Of a stretch of 64,000 bases of DNA, positions 45,441 to 54,377 are shown piece by piece. Position numbers and translations under genes: made by a program. This DNA is from an uncultured Dermabacteraceae bacterium (lineage in GTDB: Bacteria; Actinomycetota; Actinomycetes; Actinomycetales; Dermabacteraceae). Location of the stretch: assembly GCA_946223075.1 (NCBI GenBank), contig CAMILZ010000011.1:1-64000 (forward strand). The letters run 5' to 3'. The notes beneath the pieces are model-generated. The model searched no databases. It worked only from the letters and a program-made list of their open reading frames with translations, and had not been told where the DNA came from. How positions within the stretch are numbered: position 1 is the first letter of the stretch; every line of letters begins with the position of its first letter.

Positions 45441-46133
45441 ATGAGCGAGAATTCCCCCATCCGCGTGATCATCGCGGACGATCAACCCATGGTCCGTGCC
45501 GGCTTCGAAGCCCTCCTTGCCGCGCAAGCGGACATCGACGTCGTCGGCACCGCTGCCGATGGACGCGAGGCGATCGATCTTGCCCTGAAGAACCGTCCGG
45601 ACATCATCCTCATGGACATCCGCATGCCGAACCTCGACGGCCTCGCCGCGATGGAGGAAATCTTCCGCGCGGGCCTCGAGCCCGCACCGCACATCATCAT
45701 CCTCACGACATTTGACGCGGACGACTACGTGTTTACCGCCCTCAAGGGCGGGGCGAGCGGCTTCCTGCTCAAGGACGCCGAGGTCGATGAGCTCGTCGAT
45801 GCCGTGCGAAAGGTGCATCGCGGTGGCGCGCTCCTCGCCCCCTCCATCACGCGGAAAGTTATCGAAGATTTTGGAGCGTTTTCGCGCAGCCAGCGTCGGA
45901 CCGACCCCGCCCTCACCGCTGCCCTCGAAACCCTGACGGACCGCGAGCGCGAAGTGGCCCGCCTCGTCGCCAAGGGACTCTCGAACGCGGAGGTGGGCTC
46001 CACGATGTTTCTCGCGGAGCCCACCGTAAAAACCCACGTGTCCCACATTCTGCAAAAGCTCGGCCTGCGCGACCGCACGCAGATCGTCGTCGCGGCCTAC
46101 GAATCTGGGCTCGTGGAAGTCGGCGAAGAGTAG
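45441..46133 (+). CDS. NarL/LuxR-type response regulator
   Basis: The 230-aa regulator has a receiver domain with DDQ at 13-15, phospho-acceptor Asp59 in ILMDIRMPN, Thr in LTTFD, and Lys in FLLKDAE. It has a LuxR helix-turn-helix at about 165-225 (LTDREREVARLVAKGLSNAEV). TAGGCT lies 6 nt before ATG 45441 and no Shine-Dalgarno is present, so it is probably leaderless. It is the likely partner of the divergent kinase; the 118-bp spacer must carry both promoters. Confidence 0.92.
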   Translation: MSENSPIRVIIADDQPMVRAGFEALLAAQADIDVVGTAADGREAIDLALKNRPDIILMDIRMPNLDGLAAMEEIFRAGLEPAPHIIILTTFDADDYVFTALKGGASGFLLKDAEVDELVDAVRKVHRGGALLAPSITRKVIEDFGAFSRSQRRTDPALTAALETLTDREREVARLVAKGLSNAEVGSTMFLAEPTVKTHVSHILQKLGLRDRTQIVVAAYESGLVEVGEE

Positions 46134-46139
46134 CCGGCT

Positions 46140-47219
46140 TTATGCCGCTTCGGCCTCGGTGACCTCGGCGTCCTCGAATGTCGCCGTGTCGATCACGAAG
46201 CGGAAGTGCACATCGCCCTTGACGACGCGCTCGTACGCGGAATCAACGTCGTTCACGCCGATCACCTCGATCTTTGCGCCAAGGTTGTGCTCGCCGCAGA
46301 AGTCGAGCATGTCCTGCGTCTCGGGGAGCCCGCCGATGTTCGAGCCCGCGAGGACCTTGCGGCCGCCCGTGAGGGCGCGCGTCGGGATAGGCATGCCCTC
46401 GGGTGGGAGACCCACGAGCACCATCGTGCCGCCCGGCTTGAGCATGTTCATGAAGCCCGGGAGGTCGAACTCGGCGCTGATCGTGTTGAGGATGAAATCG
46501 AACTGGCCCTTGTGGGTTTCGAAGAAGTCTTCGTCTTCGCCGCTCGCGAGGAGTTCCTTCGCGCCGAGTTCGAGGGCGTCCTTTTCCTTCTTGCGCGAGC
46601 GCGAAATGACACTCACCTCCGCACCCTTTGCTGCGGCGATCTGCACGCCCATGTGGCCGAGGCCGCCGAGGCCCGCGACGGCAACCTTCTGACCTTCGCC
46701 TACCTCCCACGTCGCGAGCGGCGAGTAGGTCGTGATGCCAGCGCACAGGAGCGGCGCTGCGACATCAAAATCGAGAGAATCGGGGATGCGGCACACGAAG
46801 CGCTCGCGCACCGTGACCTTTTGCGAGTACCCGCCCTGGGTGACGGTGCCATCCTCGTCGATCGCGTTGTACGTGCCGATCGCGCCATTGAGGCAGTTGT
46901 TCTCGAAGCCTTTCTCGCACTGCTCGCATTCACCACACGAGCCCACGAGGCAGCCGACGCCTACGCGGTCGCCAACCTTGTATTTCTTCACGTCGGGGCC
47001 GACGGCCTCGACGACGCCCGCGATTTCGTGGCCGACGGCGAGCGGGAACTTTGCGGGGCCCCACTCGTTGCGGATCGTGTGAATGTCGCTGTGGCAAATG
47101 CCCGCGGCCTTGATGTCAATGAGAACGTCGGTGCCCTGCGGCTCGCGACGCTCAATGTTCACAACCTTGAAGGGCTCTTCCGGGCCGGTCTTCTGGAGGG
47201 CTTTCACGGTGATGCTCAT
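46140..47219 (-). CDS. Zinc-dependent alcohol dehydrogenase (YahK/CAD type)
   Basis: The 359-aa medium-chain dehydrogenase has the catalytic zinc residues in GICHSDIHT and GHEIAGVVE, four structural-zinc Cys in GSCGECEQCEKGFENNC, and the NADP-type Rossmann motif AGLGGLGHMGVQ followed by SRSRKKE. It belongs to the cinnamyl-alcohol/YahK group that reduces various aldehydes with NADPH. It ends 6 bp from the convergent response-regulator gene. Confidence 0.92.
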   Translation of the reverse strand: MSITVKALQKTGPEEPFKVVNIERREPQGTDVLIDIKAAGICHSDIHTIRNEWGPAKFPLAVGHEIAGVVEAVGPDVKKYKVGDRVGVGCLVGSCGECEQCEKGFENNCLNGAIGTYNAIDEDGTVTQGGYSQKVTVRERFVCRIPDSLDFDVAAPLLCAGITTYSPLATWEVGEGQKVAVAGLGGLGHMGVQIAAAKGAEVSVISRSRKKEKDALELGAKELLASGEDEDFFETHKGQFDFILNTISAEFDLPGFMNMLKPGGTMVLVGLPPEGMPIPTRALTGGRKVLAGSNIGGLPETQDMLDFCGEHNLGAKIEVIGVNDVDSAYERVVKGDVHFRFVIDTATFEDAEVTEAEAA

Positions 47220-47324
47220 GGTGTGCTCCTAACCATGGTCGGGTTCTCGGCAGCCTGTGCCGTTGCCCATTCAGCCTACGTCTCAGGCCAGAACCCTTTC
47301 TGACCACGAGCGCGCCATTCGCGG

Positions 47325-47957
47325 CTAGCGAGACAGTTCGCGCGGTACTTCGACGTGCTGCGTGAGCCACGTATGCATCACGATCGCCGCGGCGTGGCCC
47401 ACGTTGATCGATCGGGTGCTGCCGAACTGGGAGATCCCGACCGTGAGCGCGGCGGCGTCCAAGAGAGGGGCCGACACTCCCCCACCCTCCTCGCCGAACA
47501 CGAGTACGGCGTTTTCGGGAAGGCGAGTGTGTTCGAGTGGCACCGCGCCGGGCACAATGTCGACGGCGACAACGGCACGGTCATTCTCGCGGGCCCACGC
47601 AAGGAACTCCTCGGGGCCAGGGTGGTGGAACTCGTGCTGATAGCGGTCCGTGACCATCGCCCCGCGCCGATTCCAGCGCTTCTTGCCAACGATATGGAAG
47701 GCCGCAACGCCGAAGGCATTCGCGGTGCGCACGATCGAGCCGATGTTGAAGTCATGGTCGATGTTCTCGATCGCGACGTGCAGGTCGTTGCGGTAATGCA
47801 CATCGAGGTCGGCGATGATCGCCTCGCGGCGCCAGTACCGGTAGCGGTCGGGAACGTTCCGACGGTCGCCTGCCTCGAGCAGGGCCGGGTCAAAATGCGG
47901 CTCTTTCGGCCACGTCCCTTCCCACGGGCCTACCCCAACCTCGCGCTTCTCGCTCAT
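47325..47957 (-). CDS. SpoU/TrmH-family RNA 2'-O-ribose methyltransferase
   Basis: The 210-aa SPOUT methyltransferase has motif 1 NIGSIVRTANAFGV, motif 2 VLVFGEEGGGVS and motif 3 QFGSTRSINVGHAAAIVMH forming the S-adenosylmethionine knot. It modifies a ribose in tRNA or rRNA; the target is not deducible. ATG 47957 overlaps the DedA stop codon (ATGA). A short N-terminal extension precedes the fold. Confidence 0.88.
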   Translation of the reverse strand: MSEKREVGVGPWEGTWPKEPHFDPALLEAGDRRNVPDRYRYWRREAIIADLDVHYRNDLHVAIENIDHDFNIGSIVRTANAFGVAAFHIVGKKRWNRRGAMVTDRYQHEFHHPGPEEFLAWARENDRAVVAVDIVPGAVPLEHTRLPENAVLVFGEEGGGVSAPLLDAAALTVGISQFGSTRSINVGHAAAIVMHTWLTQHVEVPRELSR

Positions 47958-48619
47958 GAGTTGGCGCTGGTGCTCGGCTCGGCGGTCTCGTCGGGATCGG
48001 GAAGGCCAAGCTTTTTGCGGCGGCGCTCGCGAATAATCAGCTTCACGAGGAAGTAGAGCACCACGAGAATCACGAGCACGTAGCAGACCTTGGAGAAGAT
48101 ATCCGTGTAGGGCTCGATCACGTGCCACTTGGTGCCAAGGAAGTAGCCGAACGCGAGGAAGATCGAGTTCCAGATCGCGCTACCGAGGGCGGTGAGAAGC
48201 GTGAACATCGGCAGCTTCATCGCAAACATGCCCGCGGGAATCGAGATGAGCGAACGGATCCCAGGGATGAAGCGCCCGAAGAACACGCCCTTCATCCCGT
48301 GGCGATCGACCCACGCGTTCGTTTTTTCGTAATCCTTGACGTTGATGAGGGGCAGTTTGATGAAGAGCGTGCGCGTGCGCTCGGGGCCGAGGATACGGCC
48401 GAGACCGTAGAGAATGTACGCGCCGAGAGTCGAGCCGATCACCGACCAAACGAGCAGCACCCAAAACGAGTGCTCGCCCGTACCCGCGGTCACGCCCGCG
48501 AGCGGGAGGATGACCTCCGAGGGAATTGGCGGGAACACGCACTCGAGCAGCAGCAGAAGCATCACGCCGATGCCGCCCATCGAGCTCATGATGCCGATCG
48601 CCCATTCAACTACGTTCAC
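47954..48619 (-). CDS. DedA family membrane protein
   Basis: The 221-aa DedA/VTT-domain protein has the conserved ECVFPPIPSEVILPLAG entry helix and the GRFIPGIRSLISIPAGMFAM motif with essential Arg residues. Family members flip lipid carriers such as undecaprenyl phosphate or phosphatidylethanolamine. GTG 48619 with GGAGG 8 nt upstream is chosen over a longer frame. It is coupled to the SpoU gene by ATGA. Confidence 0.9.
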   Translation of the reverse strand: MNVVEWAIGIMSSMGGIGVMLLLLLECVFPPIPSEVILPLAGVTAGTGEHSFWVLLVWSVIGSTLGAYILYGLGRILGPERTRTLFIKLPLINVKDYEKTNAWVDRHGMKGVFFGRFIPGIRSLISIPAGMFAMKLPMFTLLTALGSAIWNSIFLAFGYFLGTKWHVIEPYTDIFSKVCYVLVILVVLYFLVKLIIRERRRKKLGLPDPDETAEPSTSANS

Positions 48620-48694
48620 GTAAGAACCCTCCGTCTCGTGCGCCGAGGCGCGCATGCGCACGGCCGTCCCAGTGTACGTGTCCCGGGCGGTGCA

Positions 48695-50620
48695 CTAGGT
48701 GCCCGGCGCGTCGTCTTTGGGGCCCTTGCCGCTCGCCTTTGACTTGAGTTCCGACGCTTTCTCCGCAATCTCGCGTTTCACGATCTCGTGAATCGAGGGC
48801 TTCGGTGCCTTCTCATAGAGCTCCTCGACCGCGGCCTTGGCCTTCTCAAGGAAGGCGGCGCGGCGAAGCTTGAGCGAGGGTGTCACGAGGGTGGGATCAG
48901 AAAGATTCGCCTTCACGAGAGCGAATTTCTTGATCCGCTCCGTGCGCGACACATCGAGGTTCGCGTTCTCGAGATACGGCAGGATCTCCGCGACGAGCTT
49001 AGGGTTCTCGATGATCTCGATATCGTCGCCGCTGCTTTCACCTTCTTCCGACTGCTGGATGAGAAGCGCCGTGAGATAGGGCCGATCATCACCCACGGCA
49101 ACCGCATAGGCGACGCTCGGGTGCTGCTCCACTGCGCCCTCCCAGCCGGCGGGTTCGATCGTCTTGCCGCCCGAGGTCACGATGACGTCTTTCGACCGCC
49201 CACTGAGCGTGAGGTGGCCGCGACTGTCGAGCTTTCCGAGATCGCCGGTGCGCAAGAAACCGTCGGAATACGCCGCCGCCGTGTGCTCGGGGTTTCTGTA
49301 CCCGGGCGAGACCCCGGGGCCCTTCGCGAGCACTTCCCCTTCTTCGCTAATGCGGATCGTGGTGCCGGGAACCGGAACGCCGACGCTTCCCGCGGTGAGG
49401 TCACCGGGGCGATTCGCGGCGATCGGGGCGGTCGTTTCCGTGAGGCCGTACCCTTCGATGATCGGGATGCCGAAGCCGCGAAACGCGAGCGCGAGTGAAG
49501 GGTGGAGCTTTGCACCGCCGCACAGGATGTACTGGATGTTGCCGCCCAGCAGGCGTCGGATCGTGCGATAAAACAGACGCTCGTACAACGCGCGCTTGGC
49601 CGCGAGACGGAACGGAAGCTTCGGGCGTTCGCTCTCGTGGAAGCCCTCCCCGATCATGCCGATCCGCACGGCGGTCTCGCGGGCATCGCGCCACAGGCGA
49701 CCCACGCGCTTCTTATCGGCCTGCGCGGCGACGGCGTTGAGGATCTTCTCGAGCACGCGCGGCACGACCATGACGAAGGTCGGGCGGATCTCCGTGAAGG
49801 TGGGGATGATGCGAGACGTATCCGAAAGGTGAGCGACGCGCATACCGAGGGCGAGGCAAATGAGCTGCACGCCGCGTGCGAGCACGTGCGAGAGGGGAAG
49901 GAAGAGGATCGTGGAGCCGCGGTCGTTGAGCACTTCGCCGTGCGAAACGCCGATGTTCTGAAGCTGCGCCACGAAATTGCCGTGGGTGAGCTGCACACCC
50001 TTCGGGTCGCTCGTGGTCCCCGACGTGTAGACGATCGTCGCGACGTCCTCGAGCGTGCGCGACGTGCGGGCAGTTTCGAGAGCCGCATCGCTCACGGGAG
50101 TTTCCACTTCGCGCTTGACGAGGTCGCCGACGCACGCGTAGCCGTCCGTTTTATCCATCGTCCACACTCGATCGGCACCGCCGAGCGCCGCCGCGAGAGA
50201 CTCGGCCTGAGGCGCCGTGCCGGCAACAGCACGGATCACGTTGGCGTCCTCGACAATCGCCGCGACCTGCGAAGGCGCGCTCGTGTCGTAAATCGGCACA
50301 ACGATCGCCCCGGCCCACAGCGCCGCGACGTCGCTGAGAACCCATTCGTACCGCGTGGGGCCCATGATCGAGATCGCGTCGCCCGGCTTAATGCCCGCGG
50401 CTACGAAGTGGCGCGCGAGGGCGCGAGCCGCATCGAAAAATTCCTTGGTGGTCACATCGGCCCACGTGGTCGAGCCCGCGGCATCGGTGCCGCTCGGAAC
50501 CTGGAAGGCAACGTGGGAGGGTGCTTCGCTTTCGCGTGTGACGAAGAGGTCGGTGAGGCGTTGAGCGCCGTTCGGCTCGACGAGCAGCGGGCTTGTGTAT
50601 TCGCGCAAGGACGTGGACAT
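48695..50620 (-). CDS. Long-chain fatty-acid--CoA ligase (FadD15-like)
   Basis: The 641-aa AMP-forming synthetase has the P-loop IVYTSGTTSDPKGVQLTHGN, gate motif GYGLTETTAPI, RTGDLGKLDSRG and the hinge/catalytic Lys region GRSKDVIVTSGGKTIEP. It activates fatty acids to acyl-CoA. Length and the C-terminal LKLRRAAFLEKAKAAVEELY segment match actinobacterial long-chain FadD15-type enzymes. A lysine/alanine-rich tail follows. It is divergent from the metallopeptidase gene. Confidence 0.92.
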   Translation of the reverse strand: MSTSLREYTSPLLVEPNGAQRLTDLFVTRESEAPSHVAFQVPSGTDAAGSTTWADVTTKEFFDAARALARHFVAAGIKPGDAISIMGPTRYEWVLSDVAALWAGAIVVPIYDTSAPSQVAAIVEDANVIRAVAGTAPQAESLAAALGGADRVWTMDKTDGYACVGDLVKREVETPVSDAALETARTSRTLEDVATIVYTSGTTSDPKGVQLTHGNFVAQLQNIGVSHGEVLNDRGSTILFLPLSHVLARGVQLICLALGMRVAHLSDTSRIIPTFTEIRPTFVMVVPRVLEKILNAVAAQADKKRVGRLWRDARETAVRIGMIGEGFHESERPKLPFRLAAKRALYERLFYRTIRRLLGGNIQYILCGGAKLHPSLALAFRGFGIPIIEGYGLTETTAPIAANRPGDLTAGSVGVPVPGTTIRISEEGEVLAKGPGVSPGYRNPEHTAAAYSDGFLRTGDLGKLDSRGHLTLSGRSKDVIVTSGGKTIEPAGWEGAVEQHPSVAYAVAVGDDRPYLTALLIQQSEEGESSGDDIEIIENPKLVAEILPYLENANLDVSRTERIKKFALVKANLSDPTLVTPSLKLRRAAFLEKAKAAVEELYEKAPKPSIHEIVKREIAEKASELKSKASGKGPKDDAPGT

Positions 50621-50764
50621 AAAACGGTACTTTCGCGTCGGATACGGAACAGTAGGCTACGGAACCGTAACCAGTGTAAAGGGTGGGGAGCGCCGCAAAA
50701 CTCAGAGCCCGCCATGGGTCACAATTCCAGGGGAAACTCCGGGGCGAAACGATAGATTGACCGC

Positions 50765-51679
50765 ATGACCTTCAATCCCAATGCCGAGATCCGCTCCGAC
50801 AACACCAGCCGCCGCTCGGGAGGCGGCGGCATGCGCCGTGGAGGCGCGATCGCGCTTGGCGGCGGCGGCCTCGGCACGCTCGTCCTCGTGATCGTTCTGT
50901 TATTCCTCGGCGTCGACCCGTCGATGCTTCTCGGTGGAGGCCAGGCCCCGGCCCCAAGCTCCCAGCAGCAGCCTCAGCAGGGCGCCGCTCTCGAGGAATG
51001 CCAGACCGGCGCCGACGCAAACGAGAACGACGACTGCCTCGTGCAGGCGACCGTCGAATCAGCCGACTCGCTCTGGGAGGGTAAGGCGGAGGGCGCGGGC
51101 TTCCGTTTCCAAGAGCCGCAAGCGGTCGTGTTCACGAACTCGGTGAATACGGGCTGCGGCGCGGCAACGTCCGCAACGGGTCCCTTCTATTGCCCCGCCG
51201 ACTCCACGATCTACGTGGACACCTCGTTCTACGAGCAGCTCAGCTCGCGCTTCGGGGCGAGCAGCGGCCAGCTCGCGAAAGCCTACGTCGTGGCACACGA
51301 GTACGGTCACCACATTCAGCGCCTCGACGGCACAATGCAGCGCATCGATCGCTCGGGCACGGGCCCCGAATCGGATCAGGTTCGCCTCGAACTTCAGGCC
51401 GATTGCTACGCGGGCATGTGGGCACACCACGCCGCGACGACCGTGGACGATGACGGCAAGACGATGCTCGAGCCTCTCACCGACAAGGACGTTGACGATG
51501 CCCTGAGCGCCGCGAGCGCCGTGGGCGACGACCACATCCAGGGCGAGGTCGCCGGTGGCGAAGTTGCACCCGATACCTGGACGCACGGCTCCTCCGCGCA
51601 GCGCCGCAACTGGTTCGTGAAAGGGTACAACGAGGGCACCTACAAGGCGTGCGACACGTTCGCCGTGGACCAGCCGTAA
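50765..51679 (+). CDS. YpfJ-like neutral zinc metallopeptidase
   Basis: The 304-aa membrane-anchored protein has a Gly/Arg-rich N-terminus, one helix (about 29-47), a Gln/Pro linker, and a metallopeptidase domain with the zinc motif VVAHEYGHHIQ (HExxH). It has the downstream acidic ligand region ELQADCYAGMWA and two or three Cys pairs. The family is widespread but its substrates are unknown. TAGATT lies 6 nt before ATG 50765, so a leaderless transcript is predicted. Confidence 0.9.
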   Translation: MTFNPNAEIRSDNTSRRSGGGGMRRGGAIALGGGGLGTLVLVIVLLFLGVDPSMLLGGGQAPAPSSQQQPQQGAALEECQTGADANENDDCLVQATVESADSLWEGKAEGAGFRFQEPQAVVFTNSVNTGCGAATSATGPFYCPADSTIYVDTSFYEQLSSRFGASSGQLAKAYVVAHEYGHHIQRLDGTMQRIDRSGTGPESDQVRLELQADCYAGMWAHHAATTVDDDGKTMLEPLTDKDVDDALSAASAVGDDHIQGEVAGGEVAPDTWTHGSSAQRRNWFVKGYNEGTYKACDTFAVDQP

Positions 51680-51693
51680 GGGTTCAGCCACAG

Positions 51694-51714
51694 CCACCCT
51701 CGGTTGGAGGGTGG
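51694..51714 (+). terminator. Hairpin after the metallopeptidase gene
   Basis: CCACCCTC (51694-51701) pairs with GAGGGTGG (51707-51714) around a 5-nt loop, 15 nt past the stop codon. There is no T-tract. The remaining 80 bp up to the convergent SDR gene hold nothing else clear. Confidence 0.55.
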
Positions 51715-51794
51715 AATTGAAGGTGGAGAAAAGTGCGCGGGCACCCCTCCAGCGGGGACATCACGTCGTTTTTCTACACCCTTACGGGGGCGGG

Positions 51795-52640
51795 TTAGTC
51801 CCGACGCCTGCGCAGCACACGATCGAGCACCGATCTGCGCGCCGCCGCTCGCTCAACCCTGTGAACGCGCGCCTTGTTCATCGCTTGCGCGATCGCCTCG
51901 CTTTGAAGGGCGCGCCTCAGCGCCTTCGGCGTGGCACGCTCGAGGGCCTCGGAGTTGTAGGCAAGCGAGGGAACCGAGACCACCTCTCCCGCCGCGACAT
52001 CTTTGAGGGCGTGCTGCACCACGAACGGCGCCTTCAACCACGTCACGCGCGGGGCGCCATCCATATTGACGGCGGCGTTGTGGTGACTCTCGGTGTGCAC
52101 AAACCCGGGAATGAGCACCGTCGCGCTCACGCCCGTGCCTTCGAGCTCTTGCGCGAGGTACTCCGTGAAAATGACGACCCAGCTCTTCGCCGCCGCCGAG
52201 AGGTTTGTCGCGGTAAAGCCGGCCATCGACGACACGTTGAGGATCGCGCCTGCGCCCTTGCGCGTCATGGCCGTTGCCGCCGCGTGCGCGAGAATCAGCG
52301 TGGCGCGCACATCAAAATCGACCTCTTCGAGGAAGTCCTCGATTTCCCCGTCGAGGAAGGACGCGCGCACTGAGTGCCCCGTATTGTTCACGAGCAGGCC
52401 GATGGGTTCAACGGGATCGAGCAAGCGGCGGGCGACGCGCTCGACATCGGCCTGGACGGAAATATCCGCCGGAAGGATGCTCACGCGCGCGCCGGAGACC
52501 GCCTCGATCTGGGCGGCGACGGCGGCGAGGCGATCCTCGTTCCGGGCCACGAGCACGAGGTCGTGGCCGCTTCCGGCGAGTTGCCACGCAAATTCAAGGC
52601 CGAGGCCGGAGGTTGAGCCTGTGACGAGCGCGAGAGTCAT
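51795..52640 (-). CDS. Short-chain dehydrogenase/reductase (YqjQ/KduI-like SDR)
   Basis: The 281-aa SDR has the cofactor motif TGSTSGLGLEFA, VARNEDRL, the NNTGHSV variant of NNAG, catalytic Ser in NVSSMAGF, and AAKSW in place of YxxxK. The usual catalytic Tyr appears replaced by Ala in that segment (LSAAAKSWV), so activity may be altered. The C-terminal 40 residues are basic. A TACGCT box 6 nt upstream of ATG 52640 indicates a leaderless transcript divergent from xthA. Confidence 0.82.
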   Translation of the reverse strand: MTLALVTGSTSGLGLEFAWQLAGSGHDLVLVARNEDRLAAVAAQIEAVSGARVSILPADISVQADVERVARRLLDPVEPIGLLVNNTGHSVRASFLDGEIEDFLEEVDFDVRATLILAHAAATAMTRKGAGAILNVSSMAGFTATNLSAAAKSWVVIFTEYLAQELEGTGVSATVLIPGFVHTESHHNAAVNMDGAPRVTWLKAPFVVQHALKDVAAGEVVSVPSLAYNSEALERATPKALRRALQSEAIAQAMNKARVHRVERAAARRSVLDRVLRRRRD

Positions 52641-52688
52641 GCCTTAAGCGTATCCACGCAAACCTTCGTGCACCCATAGGATGGACGC

Positions 52689-53528
52689 ATGCGAATCGCC
52701 ACCTGGAACATCAATTCCCTTCGCGCACGTATGCCCCGCCTCCTCGAGGTGATCGATAGGCGCAACATCGACGTCATCGCGCTCCAGGAGATCAAAGCCA
52801 AACCCGAGCAACTCGACCTCAGCGGCCTTGCCGAGCGCGGTTTCGAGGTTGCCGCTCACGGCCTCAATCAGTGGAACGGCGTCGCGATTGCCTCGCGCGT
52901 GGGGCTTCGCGAAGTGCGCCGTGAGATTCCGTCCCTGCCCGCGTGGGGCGAGGGTGACGATGCCGTGGTCGAAGCGCGCGCGATCGGTGCCGTCGTGGGC
53001 GAAAGAGCCCACGATTCGAAGCCGCTCGAGCTATGGAGCCTCTACGTTCCGAATGGGCGCGAACTCGACCACCCGCACTACCCCTACAAGCTCGCGTGGC
53101 TCGAAGCGCTGCGTCACTACGGCGTCGCGCGTCTCGCGGAGGGCGGTCCCGGCGAGGATGCCGGCGACAACGCGGCAACGCTTTTTGCGGGCGACTTCAA
53201 TGTCGCACCGACCGACGCCGACGTGTGGGACATGGCCGCCTTCGAAGGGAAGACGCACGTGAGCGCACCCGAACGCGAGGCAATCGCGGCGATTGAAAAG
53301 GCAGGTTACGCCGACCTCACGCGCGACTGGCTCGATGCACCTGGCACCTACACGTATTGGGACTACAAGGGCCTCAAGTTCGCGAAGAAGCAAGGCATGC
53401 GCATCGACTTCCTCTTCGGCTCCCCTTCGGTGCGCGAGGCCACGACCGGCGCGATGATCGATCTCGCCGAACGCGCGGAAAAGTCCACGAGCGATCACGC
53501 GCCCGTGATCGTCGACGTGCACCTGTAG
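52689..53528 (+). CDS. xthA: Exodeoxyribonuclease III
   Basis: The 279-aa AP endonuclease/exonuclease has MRIATWNINSLRAR, the metal-binding Glu in QEIKAK, YVPNGRE, GDFNVAPTDADV and SDHAPVIVDV. It cuts at abasic sites and removes 3'-blocking groups in base-excision repair. TAGGAT lies exactly 6 nt before ATG 52689 with no Shine-Dalgarno, so it is probably leaderless. Confidence 0.95.
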   Translation: MRIATWNINSLRARMPRLLEVIDRRNIDVIALQEIKAKPEQLDLSGLAERGFEVAAHGLNQWNGVAIASRVGLREVRREIPSLPAWGEGDDAVVEARAIGAVVGERAHDSKPLELWSLYVPNGRELDHPHYPYKLAWLEALRHYGVARLAEGGPGEDAGDNAATLFAGDFNVAPTDADVWDMAAFEGKTHVSAPEREAIAAIEKAGYADLTRDWLDAPGTYTYWDYKGLKFAKKQGMRIDFLFGSPSVREATTGAMIDLAERAEKSTSDHAPVIVDVHL

Positions 53529-53569
53529 GAGGCGCGAAGGCGCAGGCAAGCGTCGGGCCCCGGCCCCTT

Positions 53570-54130
53570 TTAGCGGTGGCGCCGTGCCCTGTGTTGGATT
53601 TCGAGCATGTGCTGAGTGCGCGATATGGCCGCCATGCTCGAATCAATGAGGCTCGGGTCCCCTCCCGCGAAAACGCGCAGCTCGTAGGCCTGCGCGAAAG
53701 CCGTCAGAGCCAGGTCGAAGTGGCCGGCCACGAAGAGTGCCGTGCCGAGGTGCTGGTGGAGAACCGCCTCCCATGCGGTGCCGCGGCACTCTTCGAGAAG
53801 CACGCGGTAATCCGCGATCGCCTGGTCGGTTTCGCCGAGGTCGCGGCGGCAATCGGCGAGAAGCGCGCGCAGACGCACCGATGACGGGCGCTTTTTGAGC
53901 ATGGCCTCGCATCGCTCGCGGGCGGTCACGGGGTCACCGCTCCACAGCGCCCTGATGGCGTCGCGCGCATCGTCGTGCGCGAACTCCCGCTCGAATGTTT
54001 CCGGGTCGTCGATGACTGGCCGAAGGGTCATGGAGTCAATGTGCCAGCCCGCCTTGGCGCCGGGGGCGGACGGTGCTCTGAGAGGCCCCTCGGAGGGCTG
54101 CGATAGGCGCGTCAGCGTTGCTTCATGCAT
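53570..54130 (-). CDS. TPR-like helical repeat protein
   Basis: The 186-aa protein has an N-terminal unstructured part (about 1-45) and three degenerate tetratricopeptide units from about 55 to 165 (ARERCEAMLKKRPSSVRLRALLADCRRDLGETDQAIADYRVLL). It is probably an adaptor. AGGAGG lies about 10 nt before ATG 54130; ATG 54031 is an alternative that removes the tail. It converges on xthA and points away from the candidate small RNA upstream. Function is unknown. Confidence 0.78.
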   Translation of the reverse strand: MHEATLTRLSQPSEGPLRAPSAPGAKAGWHIDSMTLRPVIDDPETFEREFAHDDARDAIRALWSGDPVTARERCEAMLKKRPSSVRLRALLADCRRDLGETDQAIADYRVLLEECRGTAWEAVLHQHLGTALFVAGHFDLALTAFAQAYELRVFAGGDPSLIDSSMAAISRTQHMLEIQHRARRHR

Positions 54131-54220
54131 GGGGCGCGCTCCTCCTTCGTCTATGGGCGCGGCGACGATTGTCTTAAAAAGAGAAGGCGTGGGGATGCCG
54201 TGGCGGGGGTAGATCGGGCC

Positions 54221-54249
54221 AAAAAGGAGGCGCCCTTTCGAGCGCCTCC
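54221..54249 (-). terminator. Intrinsic terminator of the candidate small RNA
   Basis: GGAGGCGC (54226-54233) pairs with GCGCCTCC (54242-54249) around an 8-nt loop. On the minus strand it is followed directly by TTTTT (54221-54225). Confidence 0.85.
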
Positions 54250-54371
54250 CGGGGCCGATCCGGGATCAAGCGTGCAGTTGGTGGTGTGGTATCCGCTTTC
54301 GACGAATCCGCACCGGTCCGAACGTGGACCACTCGCACGTGGGTTTCGAATCATTCCCTTGCTTTGTGATG
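54221..54371 (-). ncRNA. Candidate intergenic small RNA
   Basis: The 387-bp gap 54131-54517 has no convincing gene. On the minus strand it contains a good promoter (54378-54406), about 150 nt of sequence with internal pairing (GGTCC/GGACC near 54320-54335), and a strong intrinsic terminator with a T5 tract (54221-54249). This is the layout of an independent small RNA. No known family was recognised; it is not 6C, 6S, SRP or tmRNA by visible motifs. Confidence 0.5.
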
Positions 54372-54377
54372 ACCACC

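Noticed and set aside
54330..54360. tRNA T-loop-like TTTCGAATC in the 54.3-kb gap
   Set aside because: The flanking bases do not form a 5-bp T-stem, and no acceptor or anticodon arm can be drawn.
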